From the NCBI GenBank assembly GCA_934045075.1, contig OW203751.1, positions 3,173,822-3,237,821 on the forward strand: a stretch of DNA of 64,000 nt. Direction: 5' to 3'. The translations under genes and the position numbers were made by a program. Below, one piece after another: positions 20,901 through 33,400 of the stretch; position 1 is the first letter of the stretch, and each line of letters starts with the position of its first letter. The stretch is from Yponomeuta sedellus. Lineage: Eukaryota; Arthropoda; Insecta; Lepidoptera; Yponomeutidae. The notes beneath the pieces were generated by a model. That model did not search any database, was not told the DNA's origin, and saw nothing but the letters and a program-made list of their open reading frames with translations.

Positions 20901-23900
20901 CGGTGAAAGGGTCGCCTTGATGTGATCAAGCTTAAACCATCCATAAAATGGGTAAGAATTTTGATTATTTCTTTGTTTCTTATGCCTTTCAAGGTAATCT
21001 AGCCCCTCTTTAGTTGTTTTGCTCGTGGTCTAGTAATTTCCAACTTTTTTCCAAATTTTATTTTGCGTGACGCGTGCGGCGACGCCGCGCCGTCACGTAT
21101 AGTTTGTATTGGCATGTTAGTACTATCGTTCTTGTGGTTTCTTTACAGTGGACCTGCCGGTCTTTTGATGGACCATTGGTTCTGAACCACTAGAGAAGGA
21201 TGCAGGCAAGAAGCCAGCTTCGGTGAGTTTACTAGATTTATTGGACTGACACCGTACACGTTCTTTTGTAGTTGTTTGAATTCGGCTAAGGCTTGTGTTA
21301 TTTTGTTACCCAGCTGGCTACAGAAGGCGTAGCACTCGCCTGCACCGTCCTGGAAGCGTGCCACGACCCAGGACGATGTAAGTACTGCATTTTTTTTTAC
21401 CATGAGGGTAGATTTTCCTTGAGGCTAACGAACGTTTTGGTTCATAACTTCTAAATTAATGGTGCTGCAGGCAATTGAGTGGCATAGAAATATTAGTCGC
21501 TGCCCCCCGCATCTTTTACATATTAAATCATACGAAATTACTTAATATTTTCTGTTAAAATGTGATATTTATGTTTCACATACATTTTGGGCTGTAACTT
21601 GGAAATTAATTGTCCTACAGGCAATTAAGCCGCATAGGAATGTTTGTCGCTGCCCCCCGCATGTTTTACATATTGAATCATATAAGATACTTTAGTATTT
21701 TCTGTTAAAATCTGATATTTGTGTTTTGCATACAATTCGTTTTATAACTTTGAGATTAACAGTGCTGCAGGCAATTGAGTAGCATAGGAACGCTGGTTGC
21801 TGCCCCCTGCATCTTTTACATGTTAAAACATACGAAATTACTTAATATTTTCTGTTAAAATGTGATATTTATGTTTTACATACATTTTGGTCTGTATCAT
21901 AGAAGTTAATTGTCCTACAGGCATTAGGCCGCATAGGAATGTTTGTCCCTGTCCCCCGCATGTTTTACATATTAAATCATATAAGATACTTTAGTATTTT
22001 CTCTTAAAATCTGTTATTTGTGTTTTGCATACATTTCGTTTTATAACTTTGAAACTAACAGTGCTGCAGGCAATTGCGTGGCTTAGGAATGTTGGTTGCT
22101 GGCCCCTGCATCTTTTACATGTTAAATCATACGGAATTACTTAATATTTTCTCATGAAATGTTATATTTATGTTTCACATACATTTTGGTTCATAATTTC
22201 TAACTTTATTTGAATATGACTGCAAGATGCTGTATTTTGAAAGTTGTTAGATCAGTTAACTTATTCCCGTTTTAGTTAACCCATTTATTCCCTTTAAGTG
22301 GGAGTGTACAATTTTGTCGTCTCTGCCTTTCAGGAATACACCAGCAGGGCGTCTTCTTCTTCTTCTTCTTCTTCTTCTTCTACAACTTCTACTTCGTCCT
22401 TCTTCGTCTATTCTTCTTATTATCTCTGGGTTTTATTTATACCCTGGAACCCAGGACAAGCGGACAGGCCTGAGCTCTCCGGTCTGGTTGCGGGTTCCGT
22501 AAAGTTACCTTTTTTTGTTTTGCGGCACTTTAAATAAAATTTATGATAACCGAAACGCAGGTTTCCACGTTTCGGTAGGATGTTCCTTAACCTTTCTACA
22601 ATAAAACTTTAACTGAAGCGTTACCTCCTAAGTGGGACTTTTTTGAATTTAGTATAACATAACATGTACTATTACATAAGATGTACCTTTTAAGGTTGTT
22701 AAAATAAGGTGATAAAGTGTAAAGCACATTTAAGGGACGCGGCCCCTCAGGCCCATTTTTTATTTGTAACCCTCATTGGTTTTTTTATTATACCGTTTGT
22801 GAGGATTTTTCTTCTTTTATTTTCAACTCCATTTTATTTTACCTCGTTTTAAAAAAATATATTACAACTTGCAGCCCCGAGTACCTTACTTCGCAGTTAG
22901 GTTTTACATCGGAATGATATCGCTGTACCCACATGATTATATTCTTTTTAATGCACTAACCCGTGCTAAGGACAATTTTAAAAAACCTATTTAGAGGCTG
23001 AAATTTTAAATTAAATAAAAAAAAATCTCCACATATCTGTGAAACTAACAGTTTCGACGTCCATTAATAATCATTTCGATTTATTTTTTTATCGAGTTTG
23101 AATTTTTGAGTATATTCCCACGCTGGGAATTTCGGTCGTCGATCGTTGACGATCCACACTAATTGCTATCCCAAACGTCAAGATTCCAACGACCTCTGTG
23201 GCGTAGCGGTAGCGCGTCTGCCTACCATGCAAGAGGTCCCGGGTTCGAATCCCGGCTGGGAACAAAAAAAAGGCCAGGTCTTGGATGTTTACATGTTTGT
23301 GATGTCGTTGTTTCTGGTTCCCACGACACAGGGTATCCTAATGTGGGGCTAGAATCAATGTATGTGCTTGTATGTAAATGTAAAAAAAAAATGTTTAACG
23401 AGGGGATTTGGTGGCCACAGTTAGGTTCCATCTCTTATATTGGACACTATTCTAGTGTGGGGCCTGAAGCAATGGTCTGTCAAATTTTTTTTGACCGACT
23501 ATTGGATTCGCTAGGACTTGGTGCGCGTAAAGGCAAGAGCGGGTGATCGTGCTCTTCCACCATAAAGGGAAATTTCCCGCCAGGTAGATCGTATGGCTGG
23601 GGACGGCCGGTCCAACTATTGTTAGTCGGACGTTACATTTATGGTATGTCATTGAAACACTTTGATTGCGCGATGCAGGAATGTTGGAGTTTGTAGTGCG
23701 CGCGCAGAGTTGACATTTGGGCTCGCCACACGCGTAATACCCACCAGGGGGGCCAATAAGTGCAATAAAGAATTAAAATAATAATATTAAAATCCATTTA
23801 GAGGCTAAAAATTCCACCCGCGACCTCTGACTATCTGTGCCAGTATATAACCTTAACTTGAAAATTATCACAAATTTAAAAACATATTTAGAGGCTAAAA

Positions 23901-25252
23901 ATGTCGCTGCCTGTACGTAATACAGAGAATATTGTAAAGAGGTTCGAAATTTCACTGATGCCGGTGAGTCGCCCATTAGCTCAGTTGGAAAGAGCGCTGG
24001 CACGGATAGCCAGAGTTCGCGGGTTCAAATTCCGGCATGGGTGGAATTTTTAGCCTATAAATAGCTTTTTTTTAATTGTCCTTAGCACGGGTTAGTGCAT
24101 TAAAAATAAGAATATAAAATAATAATAACAATATACTCACAATCTATAAGGCTGCGCCAGACCGCTCAAGGATCCGTCGTCTCGACGCGCAGCGGCCGGC
24201 AAAGCGCGCATAACTCGCGCCCACAGCGTGCGCAAACGCGAATGGGAGGCGGGCGTGCGCGCTAAGAGACGCGCGAGAAACGTCTGCGGGGGTAAATCAG
24301 TGTTATAAGGCTTGGAACGCGCATAAATCGAGCCCAGAGCGCGCCCAAACGCGAATGCGTTGCGCGCTAGGAGACGCGCGAGAAACGTCTGCGAGGGTAA
24401 ATCAGTGTTAAGGCTTGGAACGCGCATAAATCGAGCCCAGAGCGCGCGCAAACGCGAATGGGAGGCGGGCGTGCGCGTTAAGAGACGCGCGAGAAACGTC
24501 TGCGGGGGTAAATCAGTGTTATAAGGCTTGGAACGCGCATAAATCGAGCCCAGAGCGCGCGCAAACGCGAATGGGAGGTGGGCGTGCGCGTTAAGAGACG
24601 TGCGAGAAACGTCTGCGGGGGTAAATCAGTGTTTTAAGGCTTGGAACGCGCATAAATCGAGCCCAGAGCGTGCGCAAACGCGAATGGGACGCTGGCGTGC
24701 GCGCTAGGAGACGCGCGTTAAATATCAGTGGGTGTAAAAAGGTGTTTAGACTTGGTGCGCGCATAAGTTGAGTCCACAGCGCGTAAAAGCTAATACAGAG
24801 CGCGCTTAAACTCTAATGGGAGGCGGGCGTGCGTGCTGGGAGACGCGCGAGAAACGTCTGTGGGGATCCTAACCTAACCCGAACATTAATGACCATAAAA
24901 TTCTTACAAATCGAGGTAATAATAGCTACTTGCCTATATTCATTAACAAAAAAACAGTTCAATCTAATGATATTATTATAAAGGATAAAGTCCGTCCGTC
25001 TCGTTTAATTCTACTAATGTAATTCAATGTAAGCGACATTAAAATCATTAAATTACGACATATTATTCTATCAAAATCGTATTTGTTATTACCGGTCAGG
25101 AATAGTGCCTGACATATTTGTATTTTATAACGGTATTCTAACATTCCATAGATAAATAGACAGATAGATAAATGATTTATTTCCATAAGACACACACCCA
25201 CACACACACACACACACACACACCACACACACACCCTCACACACACACACAC

Positions 25253-25298
<46 letters not shown>

Positions 25299-27035
25299 AT
25301 ACAAAGCATCACATAATAATTATTAAGGCACAGAATAATAGCAGAAAACAATTAGACAAGACCTAAGCATACAGTAATAATACAAATTTAGCTAATCGTT
25401 TTTATTTACATAAATGCATTTTATCAGACATTTGCATGTTAGAACATACCTAAGAGAATGCGAGAATATATTTAAGAAGCTGCCAGTATAATGTATAGTC
25501 TGTTAGCTTTTAGAATATACCTCGGCTACTACCGGATACAATCGGATATGTTCGTGTAATAGAAATGTCGGAACTAATATGACACTTTACATAACTTTTC
25601 AAAATAGTGAAGAAAAGTTTTGTACAGAGCAGGAAGTAGTATTACACTCGTGTGCTTTCGGCGAAAACCGAAGCCTACTCTAGAGCCCGAGGTATATTCT
25701 AAAAGCTAACAGACTGTACCACATTCTAAGCGAATAAATATAGTTTATTTTTGTATTTTAAAATTATAAGCACAAACCTTTCCTTTCCTCACGAGCAGAA
25801 ACTGCTGCACCCGGTCCTCATGCAGCAGAGCCAGGAATAGGCGGTTGATCAGCTCGTCCTTATTCTCGTCCAGGAGGTTCTTGACCGCCGGGGGCGGGTT
25901 CGAGTTCTGGATCAGATTCACCACCTGCCGAGCGTGAAATTAAGCTTCAGACATTTCGACCAAAATATTCACCACCCTTTCGACCAAAATAATCACCACC
26001 TGCCGAGCGTGAAATACGCTTGACATAACGACCAAAATAATCACCACCTGCCGAGCGTGAAATACGCTTGAGACATTACGACCAAAATATTCACCACCCT
26101 TTCGACCAAAATAATCACCACCTGCCGAGCGTGAAATACGCTTCAGACATTTCGACCAAAATATCTGCCGTCCGTCTAACCAGACTGATGGAATTTTCTG
26201 ACGCCAGACTGAACGTGTAAACTCCGTCTACGGCCCGCCACTGTCTTACAATCCTCCATACTCGGACTTGGCCCCCGTGGTGGAGCATGGCCTAACCTTC
26301 CTGCGATACAGGAAGAGACCCGTGCCCCAGCAGTGGGGACATACAAGGGTTGATATAACTAAATAAAGCTAAAGCTTAAAGAAGCGCTCGTGGCCTAGCT
26401 GAATCGAGTAATTGAAAACAATCACTTGAGTTAAGCAACAACAGGCACGGTCAGGTGCAGGATGGGTGACCGTCCCGTGACTACCGCGAGTGGCGTTTCT
26501 TCCGAGCGCTTCCGTGCTTAGAAAGGCACGTTAAGCCTTTGTCGCCGGCTGTCATGTAATGGCAGTCGTTAAGCCGTGTCAGAGGCCTTATGGGCGGCTT
26601 GATAACTTCTGACAGTAAGGCCCGCCACTGTCTTACAATGCTTCACCAATCCCGACTAGGCCCCCGTGGTGGAGTATGGCCTAACTTTCCTGCGATGCAG
26701 GGAGAGACCCGTGCCCCAGCAGTGGGGACATATATGGGTTGACGTCGAAAGCTTAGACTCACCTGTCTCTTGTCTGTCAACTCCGGCTTCGGACTGTCCG
26801 TCCGCCGGCGCTGCACCGACTCTATGTTCCTCAGGAACACGTTTCCCTCCGCCGCAGCGGCTTCCAGAAGCTTCTGCTTCTCCTCTCTCTCCTGGGGAGA
26901 GATAAGTGGGCGTCTGTTCGTTACACGAGTTGAAAATGGGGCCCGGCAAAATGTCAAGTGTAATAAGAAAATCGGTGGCTCTATAATAGGAACGACTTTT
27001 ACAATGAGAACTTTGAAATCAACGTGTAAGTACGC

Positions 27036-27067
<32 letters not shown>

Positions 27068-27379
27068 CTGTGAATTGTGTGTGGAGAGTCGTGTGGATCT
27101 GTGTGTGTTTTTGTGTGAATGTGTGTTCTTGTGTGAATGGGAGTGTGCGTGTGAGTAATGTGTGTGACGATTGTGTGAGAAGAGGGCCATTATGCTTGGA
27201 GTAAGAAATTAACCCGGTTATTGTGGTCATGACCGAATAACTGGTGATAATTTATAGTGAAGGTAATGTAAGGTAACGTAGGTAAGGTGATTATCATACC
27301 TTCAGTATGAGCGCATTGGAGAGCGCAAGCGTCGAGCTGAAGATGCGTGAGATAGTATGAGTGTGTGTTTGTGATTCTA

Positions 27380-27426
<47 letters not shown>

Positions 27427-30400
27427 AGGACTATGCCGTCGCAAAAGCTTTGTGGTAGACCGACCGCGTGGAATAATCAATGAACCCAGTTACTGTGTTC
27501 ATGACCGAATTACTGGTGATAATTTGTCGTGAAGGTAATAACGTATGTAAGGTAATTATCATATATAACTGCAAAGTAGGTAGTCGGGGCTGTAAGTAAT
27601 GCAATTTGCTTAAGTCAGATGTCGCTGCCTGTACGTAATACAGAGAATATTGTAAAGAGGTTCGAAAATTTCACTGATGTCGTGAGTCGCCCATTGGCTC
27701 AATTGGTAGAGCGCTGGTACGGATAGCCAGAGGTTGCGGGTTCGAATCCCGGCATGGGTGAAATTTTTAGCCTCTAAATAGGTTTTTAAATTATCATACC
27801 TTCAGTATGAGCGCATTGGAGATAGCCAGCGGCTCGTTAAGTTCCTCTAGCCGGAGGAGTATCAGGTAAAGCGACTCGATGTCCAGAAGAAGTTGTTTGG
27901 TCCGTCGCACTTCGCGGGGCATCTGAAATCGGAAAACAGAAATGAACGTAACGTATGTATAGTCGAGCCGAGTGATAGAAATCAATCACCCGAATTATGC
28001 ACTAACAGGCGCGGTCAGGTGCTGGATGGGTGACCGTCCCGTTACTACCGCTAGTGGCTATTTTCTGAGCGCTTCCGTGCTTCGCAAGGCACGCTAAGCC
28101 GTGGGTGCCGGCTGTAATGTAATGGCAGTCGTTAAGCCATATCAGAGGCCTTATGGGTTGGCATGATACATTCTGACAGTAAGGCCCGCCGCTGTCTTAC
28201 AATCCTCCACCAACCCGGACTTGGCTCCCGTGGTGGAATATGGCCTAAACTTCCTGCGATGCAGGAAGAGAGCCGTGCCCCAGAAGTGGGGACATACAGG
28301 ATTGCAATCGCATAGTTGATTTATCGTTACTTGTCCATTTTAGTAAACACGATTCCACCCGTAAAGTATGGATTTTTAGTCGAAAATTCGCGTAAATGTC
28401 TGTGCCTTATATGAATAAATGATTTATCTATCTAAATGAAGTAATCGGGGAGACTATTTTACACACTGCCAATTTTGTAAACAAAGATCATGAACTTACG
28501 AGAAAATATCTAGTTTTGACATCAAATTTTGATTTTGAGGTTAGAATCTTGTTTACTAATTGCACAAGTAAGGATAAATAGACTGTAGACAGACTTTTTA
28601 CTGCTTCCCCACTCTAAGGTTTGCTAGAAGAAATCTTTTTCAGAGATAAACTCTTTGTTCGTGTTATTTCTTATGTAGATTATGATATGATAATGCTATG
28701 TGGTGTCGGTCTAGAGAATAGCACCAACCCAAATTCTTCCCGCGGGTGTCTTAACAGGCGACTAAGGGACACAAACCGGGAGGTGGGCAGCAGCGCCCCC
28801 TGCAGTACTATTCCACCCAATTGCGATCCCCAACACGCATGCCCAGCGTGGGGATTATGGTAAAACAAGCCCTCAATCCTTTTATTTTCCCCAAGTAATG
28901 GGAATGATTTCTTATTTAACATGGTAACAGTAAACATCTCAGTGCTACAATTTCTCTCACGCGTCAAGTTAATGTGAACTCACTGTACCTCGTTAGGATT
29001 CTGTAATAGAAATATAAAAAAAAATAATGGAAGGAAAAAACAAAAATAACAATTCATGGCCCACTTACCTCGTGAGGATTCGTCGTGCTAGCCACGCTCG
29101 GGGCTCGGCTCGGCCTCTGGGAGCCAGGGGCGGCCGTTTCGTTCTGCACCAATTCCACGTCGATGATTTTCCTGGGCGCCGTGACGCTGCCACACTGCGA
29201 AAGAGGTAGATATTATTATTGATTTGTTCAACACGAAGGTCTCGACTTTAAGGCGACTAATGAGTTCGCCCTTTTTTGCGAGCGATGTCTGATTATGTTA
29301 CATGGCTTGTTTTTTTAATTTTTTTGTATTCACTGCTTGTATTAGCAAGTGTTTGACGACCTCTGTGGCGTAGCGGTAGCGGTCTGCCTACCATGCAAGA
29401 GGTCCCTGGTTCGAATCCCGGCTGGGGACAAAAAAAAAACCCCCAGGTCTTGGATGTTTACATGTTTGTGATGTCGTTGTTTCTGGTTCCCACGACACAG
29501 GGTATCCTAGTGTGGGGCCAGAAGCAATGTATGTGCCTGTATGTAAATGTTATGTTATGTTAGTGTCCACACGTGTTTTAGTTTTTATAATGTGTTACTA
29601 CTGACGAGAATCTGTTATTAGCTTTTAGAGATTAAGTCACATTGTTATGTTAAAAGTTTAAGCTGATGATTCTCCAAACTGAATAAATAAATAAATTATT
29701 TTGACGACCTCTGTGGCGTAGCGGTAGCGCGTCTGCCTACAATGCAAGAGGTCCCGGGTTCGGATCCCGGATGGGAACAAAAAAAAAACCCAATCTTGGA
29801 TGTTTACATGTTTGTGATGTCGCTGTTTCTGGTTCCCACGACACAGGGTATCCTAGTGTGGGGCCAGAAGCAATGTATGTGCTTGTATGTAAATGTTGTG
29901 TTTTTTGTTGTTTTTTTTTATTATTATTATTAAATTCTTAATTGTACCTGTAAAGATTGTACAATTGGCGGGCTTAATACTAAACAGTATTTTATTCTGG
30001 CCAACCAACAGGTGACGTGGAGAAGGCGGGGGTAGTCTCAACCAGTGAGGTGATATTTTATAGATATGCTTTGGTGATCAGGGGCGGGTCTTGAATTTGT
30101 GGGGCCCTGGGCTGAAACTATTTAGGGGCCTATCTACTGATACTCAACGTCAATAAACTGTTTCTTTAAGATATATTATAAAGTGCGGAAAAAAAAACAA
30201 AATCACTTCAGACGTTACGTTAAGCAGCGCTACTGTTTTTTTTTTTTTTTTTCAAATTATCGCCTACTGTTTTTAGCGGATCTGGGGGCCCCTTGTAACC
30301 TCGGGGCCCTGGGCTGCAGCCCAAGCAGCCCTTAGGTAGATCCGGCCCTGTTGGTGATGATGACCGTCATCATAAAGGTGAAGAGAAGTCCTTTCCTATT

Positions 30401-33400
30401 TTCAAAGGACTGATAAAGTCTAACTATCTCGCTGAAGACGTGTAATGCTGTTACATATTTATGTTTATCTACATAGCAATCATAGTAAGTTTTCTTTTTT
30501 GTCTGTTTACATGTAAAATGTATATATTAGTATATTACTTATAATTATATATGTATGTTTGTATAATATAAAAATTAGTAATATTTATTATATTAAGTAT
30601 ATATATGAATATTAGTTCTAAGTCAGTTTATGTACACAAATATATTCTTCCAATATACTACATTGTACACCTACCTACCTACTCTCTTCATCTTTCAGTT
30701 CTATCCATCCCAGGGCTGTCTGGAAGAGATCGCTTTTAGCGATGAGACCGCCAATTGTATACGGCAATACTTAGATATGCAAGCCTTTTCATGTATTTTG
30801 TTTTCTGGTGTGTACACTAAAGAGTTCTAATCTAAACGCAAATATGTAAGTTTGTTTAACGTTTCTTCTTCTTCAGGCTATACTAGTCCACAGCTATGGG
30901 CACATAGCCGTAATGAGGGTTCACTCAACCCTTCTCAAAGCTTCGTTTACATTCTATTTAAAAGGTAACAATGCACGCTGAATTGTACCTACTTTTAAAA
31001 ACCTATTTAGAGGCTAAAAATTTCACCCATGCCGGGATTCGAACCCGCAACCTCTGGCTATCCGTACCTACTTACTTTAGAATAACATTACCACAAACGA
31101 CATTGTCCATTTTGAGCCAAACGTGGACAGAATGATGTAATTAATTTCAAGAAGAATATTTTTGCTTATCTCGTTGTATCAATCGACATTTTTAACAGTT
31201 ACAAACTAATAAGAATTTTATCTCAAATCCAGTCTTTATTTTGTCAACCAGCCTTGATTTTTTTTTCAGTGTTGCAATTTAAGGAGTACAAATTACACAG
31301 AAAACAATTTAGAGTTTCTAATGCATCGCGTTTTAGTATTATTTGGGTAAAAAATAACGCACACTAATGCAACGGCATTAGAATACTTGCTAGATATGTC
31401 GTATTCAATTATTGGTGTGATAAAATGATTAAAAGAAATAATCTCGATTTGAGGGTAAACTATTTATTTATGGCAACACCAGACAAAAAAAAGTTGTTTG
31501 AATTGTCATTGTCACCGGCTAAAAAAACAAAACGATTCATTTATTCAATGTTTTTGCTGTTTCTTTGCTTCTCGTGAATATTGTTTGTTTTATTACTACT
31601 TTGGCTTGTTAAAAATGGATCCCGATTATTCGTTTATTGATGACCCCGGCTCAACTACGGATTTTGTACCGGACTTACTTTGTGGTAGGCAAATAAAGCA
31701 AGCAAATCATAGGACACCTTGCAGCAAAAAACTCACAATGCAGGTATATTGATGCAAATTAATTACTGTAATAGGGTTCTTACTAACTCATACTACAAAA
31801 CCTACTCGTTATCGTTATCAACCCTTGTATGTCCCCACTGCTGGGGCACGGGTCTCTTCCTGCATCGCAGAAATGTTAGGCCATACTCCACCACGGGGGC
31901 CAAGTCCGGGTTGGTGGAGGATTGTAAGACAGTGGCGGGCCTTACTGTCAGAAGTTATCAAGCCGCCCATAAGGCCTCTGACATGGCCTAACGACTGCCA
32001 TTATATGACAGCCGGCACCAACGGCTTTACGTGCCTTGCGAAGCACGGAAGCGCTCGGAAAAATGCCACTAGCGGTAGTCACGGGACTCTCACCCATCCC
32101 GTGCCTGACCGCGCCTGTTGTTGCTTAACCAAGTGATTGATTCCAATCACTCGGTTCGCCTAGGCCACGAGCGCTGCCTACTAAACCACTACTAAACTAC
32201 AAAACCTACTACTTAGTTTTAATTCAATTGACTGTTCACGTTTGGCCAAATCGTCCATACAAAGTGGACAATGTCCTTTAACTATAATCACATTGCATAA
32301 TAAAATAATGTTAACCACATACATATCTTAAATTTTTTACCTGGGTGCCTCACCTGAAAATTGGTTCTAATACCGATTGTTACACTTAAGACAGCGTTTT
32401 CTATTGTAACATGTTAATTACTATTGTATTCAAATTCAAATTCAAATCAATTTATTTCAACGTAAAGCATTTACATTCTGTTTGCTGAATGTCAATGTAC
32501 AATATAAAATGTAAGCCGCCGCCTTCGGGCCGTATTGTAGAGGAGAAAAAGGCAGCGGAAAAAAAAAAACTCCACTCTGACCATCTTTTCTCAAATCATC
32601 TTAAAACCGAATACATCAGTTGCCATACGTAAACCTAATAAGATTTCATGATTGCCATTAATAACCCTAAATGTCTCACAATAATAGGGGAAAAACATAA
32701 GTGCTGCGGCCAGACACACGAACAGCACTCGTTCACGAGCATAACGCAGTGCTCAGCCATCATCAGTCTCAACCATTTTGGAGGGAGATAGATGACCCGA
32801 ACACCACGCTACCATTCGAATGACCTTTAGCAAATAAGATTTCATGATAGCCATGAACAACCCTATAAATAAAGACTTCTGAAAATCAATCAAATCAGTC
32901 CACTGCTGGACGCAGGCCTCCCCTAATGAGCGCCATAGCGCCCTGTTTTCAGCTCGCCGCATCCAGCATCCGCCTGCAGTTTTTAGCAGATCGTCATCCC
33001 GCCTGGTCGGAGGGCGTCCTACATTAGTTTGACTGTTAACTCTTTGCAATGATTCTCCCCGAGTTTACCTAAACAAAACCACTCAGTCCCTTTATCATCA
33101 TAATGATGGGATGAGCGGGCACGTAAGTAGCACACGATCGTACCTGTAGTTTTCTGAGCGAGTTCTCTAACTGCGCGGGCACGTAAGTAGCACACGAACG
33201 GAGCTGTAGTTTCACGAGCGACTTCTCAAACTGCGCGAGCGCGTAAGTAGCACACGATCGTACCTGTAGTTTTTCCTACCTGTAGCTTCCCAAGCGAGTT
33301 CTGGATCTGTGTGTTTGTGTGTGCAAGTTTACCTCTTACTGCTGCTAGAGGGTCTAGCTGCTTGGGAACGTAAGTAGCACACGAACGTACCTGTAGTTTC

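Noticed and set aside
21143..21403. - strand frame as the missing PATL1 exon
   Set aside because: No match to PAT1, and the splice sites in the region are strong on the + strand only.
25190..25366. Thr-His frame on the (CA)n tract
   Set aside because: Microsatellite translation only.
21440..26165. CRISPR-like arrays from the tandem repeats
   Set aside because: Repeats are contiguous or minisatellite units without unique spacers of constant length, and the DNA is eukaryotic.
26643..27204. Overlapping + and - strand frames rich in Thr-His or Cys-Val
   Set aside because: Shadows of the (GT)n tracts, the 5S-type SINE and PATL1 exon 12.
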